Part shown: positions 27,798 to 32,356 of the stretch, one piece after another
How positions within the stretch are numbered: the stretch's first letter is position 1
How the letters are laid out: each line of letters begins with the position of its first letter
Assembly (NCBI GenBank): GCA_027068915.1
Contig: JAMOLT010000034.1
Coordinates: 1 to 32,356, forward strand
Direction: 5' to 3'
DNA length: 32,356 nt
Origin: Sedimenticola sp.
GTDB taxonomy: Bacteria; Pseudomonadota; Gammaproteobacteria; Chromatiales; Chromatiaceae
Notes under the pieces: generated by a model
The model's input: the letters and a program-made list of their open reading frames with translations, nothing else
Database searches by the model: none
What the model was told of the DNA's origin: nothing
Program-made: the position numbers and the translations under genes

Positions 27798-28595
27798 TCA
27801 GGCTTTGAGGTTTTTCGACAGGAATGGACTGATTTCCTTCAACATTTCCTGGTGAATCTTGATGTTTCCGGCAACCAGATTACCGGTTTCGAAATGCTTG
27901 TCGCCGCCACTCAGATCGGTGACTACGCCACCGGCTTCCTTGACCAGAAGTGCGCCTGCGGCAAAATCCCACTGAGCCAGCCCCAGCTCCCAGAAGGCAT
28001 CGACGCGGCCTGCCGCCAGCCAGGCGAAATCGAGGGCGGCGGAGCCGGGGCGGCGCACGCCGGCGGTATTTTTGATCAACGCCTTCATCATGCCGAAATA
28101 GGCGTCTACATGCTGTTGGTCGCGGTAGGGAATGCCGGTTCCCAGTAGGGCGCCGTGCAGATCCTTTTGCCTGGAAACGCGGATGCGATGGTCGTTCAGG
28201 TAGGCGCCACCACCCTTGTGCGCGCTGAAGGTTTCATCCCGCAAAGGGTCATAGACCACGGCGGCTTCCAGTTGGCCACGGTGTTGCAAGGCAATGGAAA
28301 TGGAGAATTGTGGGAAGCCATGCAGATAATTGGTGGTGCCGTCCAGGGGATCGATGATCCACAGGAAATCGTTTCCAGCGTGACTGCCGCTTTCTTCGGC
28401 CAGAATGGCGTGATCCGGATAGGCCTTTTTGATGGCGTTAATGATGATCTGCTCGGAAGCGCGGTCTACTTCGGTGACGAAATCATTTGCCTGCTTTTCC
28501 TGCACCTCGACCTGATCCATGCGATTGAAGTAGTTGAGCAGCAATTTGCCTGCGTCGCGGGCCGCACGGGAGGCAATGGTAGTCATGGGATTCAT
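27798..28595 (-). CDS. suhB: Inositol-1-monophosphatase family protein SuhB
   Basis: This is a magnesium-dependent phosphatase of the inositol monophosphatase fold. In E. coli the protein is also part of the ribosomal RNA antitermination complex. The 265-residue sequence has the metal-binding motifs AEESG (residue Glu-Glu pair), WIIDPLDGTTNYLHG and WDFAAGALLVKEAGG, the three signatures of the family. Length is normal. It starts at 28595 with MNPMTTIASRAARDAGKLL. The gene is divergent from trmJ with a 55-bp spacer; this suhB/trmJ adjacency is common in gammaproteobacteria. Which activity matters in this organism cannot be judged from sequence. Confidence 0.94.
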   Translation of the reverse strand: MNPMTTIASRAARDAGKLLLNYFNRMDQVEVQEKQANDFVTEVDRASEQIIINAIKKAYPDHAILAEESGSHAGNDFLWIIDPLDGTTNYLHGFPQFSISIALQHRGQLEAAVVYDPLRDETFSAHKGGGAYLNDHRIRVSRQKDLHGALLGTGIPYRDQQHVDAYFGMMKALIKNTAGVRRPGSAALDFAWLAAGRVDAFWELGLAQWDFAAGALLVKEAGGVVTDLSGGDKHFETGNLVAGNIKIHQEMLKEISPFLSKNLKA

Positions 28596-28650
28596 GATTG
28601 ATGAGGATAATCCGAGCCTTGAAAATAATTAGCCATTATACTCTACCGCC

Positions 28651-29373
28651 ATGGAAAACATACGCATTGTATTGGTGGAAACATCCCATGGCGGGAATAT
28701 TGGCGCGGTCGCCCGGGCGATGAAAAACATGTGCCTGGAGGAGCTGGCTTTGGTGCGGCCAAAGCAGTTTCCCACAGAAGATGCCATGGCCAGAGCCTCC
28801 GGTGCGGATGATATTCTGCATGAAGCCAGCATTCATCAAAGCCTGGATGAGGCCGTGGCGGATTGTGCGCTGGTGGTGGGCACCAGCGCCCGCATGCGCT
28901 CTGTCAGCTGGCCACAACTGAATCCCCGGGAGTGTGCGGAGCTGGTGATGCAGCGCAGCATCCAAGGCAAGGCGGCGCTGGTGTTCGGGCGGGAACGTAC
29001 GGGCCTGACCAATGCCGAACTGGAGCGATGCAATTACCTGGTGAATATCCCCGCCAATCCGGATTATTCCTCCCTGAATCTGGGGATGGCGGTGCAGGTA
29101 ATCAGTTATGAATTGATGATGCAGCTACGGCAGGGGCGAAAGCTTGTCGCTGAAGAGCGTGAACTGGCTAAAGCCGGGGATATGCAGGGGTTGTTCCAAC
29201 ATCTGGAACAGGCGCTGGAAGACATCGGTTTCCTTGATCCCCGCAAGTCAGACAAACTCATGCGGCGCCTGAAGCGACTGTTCTACCGGGCTGAACCGGA
29301 TCTGGACGAACTGAAGATCCTGCGGGGCATACTCAGCGCTGCACAGGGACGAAAATCCGCACGGCGGGAATGA
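28651..29373 (+). CDS. trmJ: tRNA (cytidine/uridine-2'-O)-methyltransferase TrmJ
   Basis: This is a SPOUT-class methyltransferase that adds a 2'-O-methyl group to nucleotide 32 in the anticodon loop of several tRNAs. The 240-residue protein contains the three SPOUT motifs: [11 protein letters not shown] near the N-terminus, [15 protein letters not shown] in the middle, and [23 protein letters not shown], which forms the SAM-binding trefoil knot. The C-terminal region ([25 protein letters not shown]) is typical of TrmJ and helps bind tRNA. No ribosome-binding site is visible before the ATG. A TATACT hexamer only 8 bp upstream (28637-28642) hints at a leaderless or nearly leaderless transcript. 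rimO follows after 10 bp. Confidence 0.93.
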   Translation: MENIRIVLVETSHGGNIGAVARAMKNMCLEELALVRPKQFPTEDAMARASGADDILHEASIHQSLDEAVADCALVVGTSARMRSVSWPQLNPRECAELVMQRSIQGKAALVFGRERTGLTNAELERCNYLVNIPANPDYSSLNLGMAVQVISYELMMQLRQGRKLVAEERELAKAGDMQGLFQHLEQALEDIGFLDPRKSDKLMRRLKRLFYRAEPDLDELKILRGILSAAQGRKSARRE

Positions 29374-29383
29374 GGCTTTTCCA

Positions 29384-30703
29384 ATGACTCAATTGACACC
29401 AGCCGTTGGCTTCGTCAGTCTGGGCTGCCCCAAGAACCTGGTGGATTCGGAGCGGATTCTGACCCAGTTGCGAGCCGAAGGCTATGACATCGTTCCGGAC
29501 TATGCTCATGCACAGCTGGTTATCGTCAACACCTGTGGCTTTATTGATGCAGCAGTGGAGGAATCCCTGGAAACCATTGCCGAAGCCCTGGAAGCCAACG
29601 GCCAAGTCATCGTCACCGGTTGCCTGGGGGTGCGAGCAGAGGAAATCCGTGGGAAATACCCCAAGATATTGGGCATCACCGGCCCTCATGCCTATGAAGA
29701 AGTCATGGCGCTGGTGCACGAGCTTCTACCGGCGCCCCACGATCCCTGGGACAGCCTGATTCCTCCCCAGGGCGTCAAACTTACCCCTCGCCATTATGCC
29801 TATCTGAAAATATCCGAAGGTTGCAATCATCGCTGCAAGTTCTGCATCATCCCCTTTCTGCGCGGAGACCTGGTGAGCCGCCCCTTGGGCGAAGTGGTGG
29901 CAGAAGCCGGGCGGCTGGTGGAATCCGGGGTGCGTGAACTGCTGGTGGTGTCCCAGGATACCAGTGCCTATGGCGTGGATCTGAAATACCGCATGGATTT
30001 TGTTGGCGGCAGACCCCTGGAAACCCGTCTTTCCAGCCTGGCAAAGGCTCTGGGGCAGCTCCCCGCCTGGGTGCGCCTGCACTATGTCTATCCCTATCCC
30101 CAAGTGGATCAGGTAATTCCTCTCATGGCCGAAGGCAGCATCCTGCCGTATCTGGATATGCCCTTGCAGCATGGCAGTGAGCGCATCCTCAAGTCCATGG
30201 GGCGCCCTGCCGCCATGGAAAAGGTGCTGGATCGCCTGGCTGACTGGCGCAGGGATTGCCCCGGGCTGGTGATTCGCTCCACCTTCATCGTGGGTTATCC
30301 CGGCGAGATGGAGTGGGACTTTGAGGAACTGCTGGATTTCCTGCGAGAAGCCCGGTTGGATCGGGTCGGTTGTTTTGCCTATTCCCCTGTGGAAGGTGCG
30401 GCCGCCAATGCCTTGCCGGATCAGGTGGCAGAAGAAATAAAGCAGGAACGCCTGGCGCGTTTCATGGAAGTTCAGGCAGCCATCAGTGCTGAAAAGCTGG
30501 TGGAAAAAGTTGGCCGACGGCTGGTGGTGCTGGTGGATAAGGTGCAGGAACAGCGGGTAGTCGCCAGAGGGCCGGGAGATGCGCCCGAGATCGACGGCCA
30601 GGTGTTCATTGAAGGTGCCTGGGAGCTACAGCCGGGAGATTTTGTGGAAGTGGAGATTACCGGCAGTGATGAGCATGATCTGTATGCGCGAATGGTGGAG
30701 TGA
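29384..30703 (+). CDS. rimO: Ribosomal protein uS12 methylthiotransferase RimO
   Basis: This radical-SAM enzyme adds a methylthio group to an aspartate of ribosomal protein S12, using two [4Fe-4S] clusters. The 439-residue protein has an N-terminal methylthiotransferase domain with cluster ligands C15 (SLGCPKN), C51 (NTCGF) and C80 (TGCLG). The radical-SAM motif CNHRCKFC follows (C147, C151, C154), then a C-terminal TRAM domain (from about 375, ending [18 protein letters not shown]). [12 protein letters not shown] and [11 protein letters not shown] distinguish RimO from MiaB. It lies 10 bp after trmJ, so the two probably share a transcript devoted to translation-machinery modification. Confidence 0.96.
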   Translation: MTQLTPAVGFVSLGCPKNLVDSERILTQLRAEGYDIVPDYAHAQLVIVNTCGFIDAAVEESLETIAEALEANGQVIVTGCLGVRAEEIRGKYPKILGITGPHAYEEVMALVHELLPAPHDPWDSLIPPQGVKLTPRHYAYLKISEGCNHRCKFCIIPFLRGDLVSRPLGEVVAEAGRLVESGVRELLVVSQDTSAYGVDLKYRMDFVGGRPLETRLSSLAKALGQLPAWVRLHYVYPYPQVDQVIPLMAEGSILPYLDMPLQHGSERILKSMGRPAAMEKVLDRLADWRRDCPGLVIRSTFIVGYPGEMEWDFEELLDFLREARLDRVGCFAYSPVEGAAANALPDQVAEEIKQERLARFMEVQAAISAEKLVEKVGRRLVVLVDKVQEQRVVARGPGDAPEIDGQVFIEGAWELQPGDFVEVEITGSDEHDLYARMVE

Positions 30704-31212
30704 ACCTTGGAATATCCGGAAGATCGGGTTGCAGATTCATCAACATCCGCACGGGACATGATCATATGCAGCTTCAGTACAACCCAAGATCCGCGATTGA
30801 TTGTGAATCTTGGGCACAAGGATTACCGTGACCAGTAAAGCCCCCTTTTGCTGGAGCCGGAATGGCCATGGTTTTTTTTGCTTAACAGGGTGTTTTTCAA
30901 CATCCTGTTAAGCGGTTGGATGGTCACTAAAGTTGTGGCATTTTATTGACTGTGGTGCAGCAGGTTCCGGCAGCCGGTGGCAACACTTTGCCGCCGTGAA
31001 CCCAATGACATGTTAGTGACAATCATCCCTTGAACAATGAACCAATCTAGATAGTTACTATTTATTTCAACAGCTTACCCGGTTGATAGCCGGGGTCTGC
31101 CGACCCTTGTGAAATTCAGTAAATGGCGGTGGTAGATGCTTGTTTCCTTCTGAAACTCCTTGTTGGCACGAAATTCGCTTGTAATCTTCTAAATCCTTAT
31201 GAGGGTATGCAA
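30704..31212. other. Long non-coding region with several inverted repeats before the GGDEF gene
   Basis: No gene is supported in about 500 bp. From left to right it holds these structures. CCCAAGAT (30783-30790)/ATCTTGGG (30807-30814) is an 8-bp inverted repeat. A T8 tract (30872-30879) abuts the 34-nt hairpin listed separately. CGGTGGCAA (30975-30983)/TTGCCGCCG (30988-30996) forms a 9-bp stem with a 4-nt loop. Two overlapping hairpins, CCCGG/CCGGG (31078-31094) and GGGTC/GACCC (31093-31106), share bases and could exclude each other. I found no match to a known riboswitch. Confidence 0.5.
30880..30913. repeat. Near-perfect 34-nt palindrome with four-base loop
   Basis: GCTTAACAGGGTGTT (30880-30894) and AACATCCTGTTAAGC (30899-30913) are complementary over 15 positions with a single G/T mismatch, around a TTTC loop (GAAA on the minus strand). 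A T8 tract lies directly on its left, not on its right, so it is not a plus-strand terminator. The shape suits a REP-like or miniature mobile element, or a structured RNA on the minus strand. Confidence 0.6.
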
Positions 31213-32112
31213 GTGAATGTAAATCTCAATGCCACCGCGAATATCTCCAGCGAACGAAATGGTCGTCTGCTGGATGTTGCGACGATGATGTATGAAATGG
31301 AGGATGCGAGCCGCAAAGGCCTGCTGTTTGCGTTGCAAAGCAGCCTGGATCCGGAGCAGCTCCTGAAAGTTTTCTTTCAACATCTCAATATGTTGGTTCC
31401 CTGCCAGGGAATGAGCTATCGCTATGCCGAAAAGGGCATCTACTTACAGCAAGGCAGTGGAGAGAAACATTGTGCCTACTATTGTCTCACTCTGGAGGAG
31501 GAGCGACTGGGTGAAGTCGGGTTCAGTCGCAGCAAGAAATTCTCTGCTGAAGAGCTTCGCGAGATGGAAATGCTGTTGGCATCCCTGGTGTTGCCGATGC
31601 GAAACGCAATTTACTACCACACCGCTCTGCAGGCGGCTTCCCTTGACCCGCTGACTGGTTTGAACAACCGACGTTCCCTGATGGATAACCTGGCCCGAGA
31701 GATCGGCAGGTCGCGGCGGGAGTCCCAGTCTCTTGCCTTGCTGGTAATCGATATTGATTCGTTCAAACGTATCAATGATGAAATCAGCCATTTGGCGGGG
31801 GATCATGTATTGGCGCAAGTTGCGGGCCTTCTGGTTGAAGCAGTCAGGTGTTCGGATATGGTTTTTCGTTTTGCCGGGGATGAGTTTGTGCTGCTCTTGC
31901 CAAACATGGATCAGAAAGGAGTAAAGGTGTTGATCTCGCGTATCAGGAAAGCGGTTGAAAAAATGGATTGCTCCTATGGCGAACACGAGATCTCTCCATC
32001 CCTGAGTATTGGATTTGCTCTCCTGCAGGAACAAATGGAACCGGAAGGGTTTTTTGAAGCTGCGGATCTGGACATGCTGTGTGAGAAAGCAAGAAAACAT
32101 GGCCGAAGCTAG
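31213..32112 (+). CDS. GGDEF-domain diguanylate cyclase with N-terminal GAF-like domain
   Basis: This is a predicted cytoplasmic diguanylate cyclase that would make cyclic di-GMP from GTP. The N-terminal half (about 20-145) looks like a GAF-type sensor domain with no membrane segment. The linker ASLDPLTGLNNRRSL leads into the GGDEF domain. The active-site motif is FAGDEF (A221-G-D-E-F225, a functional variant of GGDEF). The product-inhibition site RxxD is present five residues earlier as R212-C-S-D215. The start is chosen as GTG 31213 because GAGGG lies seven bases upstream. An ATG at 31207 is too close to that site, and one at 31123 has no site. From GTG the protein has 299 residues. The signal sensed is unknown and no phosphodiesterase is nearby. 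Confidence 0.88.
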   Translation: MNVNLNATANISSERNGRLLDVATMMYEMEDASRKGLLFALQSSLDPEQLLKVFFQHLNMLVPCQGMSYRYAEKGIYLQQGSGEKHCAYYCLTLEEERLGEVGFSRSKKFSAEELREMEMLLASLVLPMRNAIYYHTALQAASLDPLTGLNNRRSLMDNLAREIGRSRRESQSLALLVIDIDSFKRINDEISHLAGDHVLAQVAGLLVEAVRCSDMVFRFAGDEFVLLLPNMDQKGVKVLISRIRKAVEKMDCSYGEHEISPSLSIGFALLQEQMEPEGFFEAADLDMLCEKARKHGRS

Positions 32113-32207
32113 CCCGGATATTTCACCCAGTTACCAAAAAATAAAGATAAGCGGTTGTTATTTATCGATATTATTGGAGTTTTAGCAAAGTACAAAGTGT
32201 AACCGGG

Positions 32208-32333
32208 TCACGGCTTGCATCCGCCCTCGCACTGATCTTGCCGCCCAGAGACGGTATTTCCTAAATCATCAATAGCTTGGGCTATTGATTCAATCGGAAA
32301 TCCGCCTCTGAACGACAATTTCAGCACGATCAT
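32208..32333 (-). CDS. Possible small protein or end of a gene entering from the right edge
   Basis: A 41-residue frame starts at ATG 32333 with AGGAG four bases upstream and ends at TGA 32208. It reads MIVLKLSFRGGFPIES and continues to a Cys-rich tail (CEGGCKP). The frame is also open back to the window edge, so it could be the tail of a longer gene. It runs through a 63-bp imperfect palindrome, so it may equally be chance. I do not recognise it. Confidence 0.25.
   Translation of the reverse strand: MIVLKLSFRGGFPIESIAQAIDDLGNTVSGRQDQCEGGCKP
32247..32309. repeat. Imperfect 63-bp palindrome
   Basis: ATCAATAGC (32268-32276) and GCTATTGAT (32281-32289) form a perfect 9-bp stem around TTGG. Outside this, AGAGACGGTATTTCC (32247-32261) matches the reverse complement of GGAAATCCGCCTCT (32296-32309) with one mismatch and one extra base. 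An unpaired internal loop separates the two stems. No T run follows. It could be a dispersed intergenic repeat or a regulator site near a gene beyond the edge. Confidence 0.6.
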
Positions 32334-32356
32334 CGGACTCCTGAGTGAAACATCCG

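Noticed and set aside
32268-32300. An OxyR-type site (ATAG-n7-CTAT repeats) in the palindrome near the right edge
   Set aside because: The spacing between ATAG and CTAT is six, not seven, and the second half-site pair is poor. No target gene is visible in the window.

Overview
This window is a chromosomal segment from a gammaproteobacterium. The GC content is moderately high by eye. Supporting signs are the order ftsY-ftsE-ftsX divergent from two M16 peptidases and rsmD-coaD, an Allochromatium-type 2[4Fe-4S] ferredoxin, rpoZ-spoT, ubiC, and TolC/RND efflux genes. The mix of families would fit a sulfur-oxidising Chromatiales-like lineage, but that placement is inference. No tRNA, rRNA, CRISPR array, transposase or prophage gene was found.

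Layout. 1-2585 (minus): ftsY-ftsE-ftsX, joining SRP-receptor targeting to the divisome ABC complex; ftsX runs off the left edge. 2723-8407 (plus): a catalytic and a degenerate M16 peptidase, rsmD, coaD, a YfhL-type ferredoxin and a gamma-glutamyltransferase. A terminator hairpin lies inside the start of the last of these. 8465-11557 (plus): rpoZ-spoT-ubiC, meeting mobA (minus) tail to tail with overlapping 3' ends. 12258-13820: a two-domain kinase-like protein. 14135-15805: a Fur/Irr-type regulator followed by a di-haem cytochrome c peroxidase whose promoter carries a perfect 15-bp palindrome. 15967-17775 (minus): an ABC exporter.

17837-26591 (plus): a very compact six-gene unit made of an M23 peptidase, a TolC-type channel, chorismate synthase, an MFS transporter, a periplasmic adaptor and an RND pump. 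The genes overlap or nearly touch, so a complete tripartite efflux system is apparently co-transcribed with aroC. This is the most interesting arrangement in the window.

26601-28595 (minus): an HDOD protein and suhB. 28651-30703 (plus): trmJ and rimO, two RNA/ribosome modification enzymes. 31213-32112 (plus): a GAF-like/GGDEF diguanylate cyclase behind a 500-bp non-coding region that contains several inverted repeats. The right edge holds an imperfect 63-bp palindrome and a possible small minus-strand reading frame.

Most of the window is conserved housekeeping sequence. I did not find a clearly new defence or mobile system. The items worth a second look are the efflux/aroC unit, the Fur-like regulator with its candidate operator, the terminator within ggt, and several intergenic palindromes.
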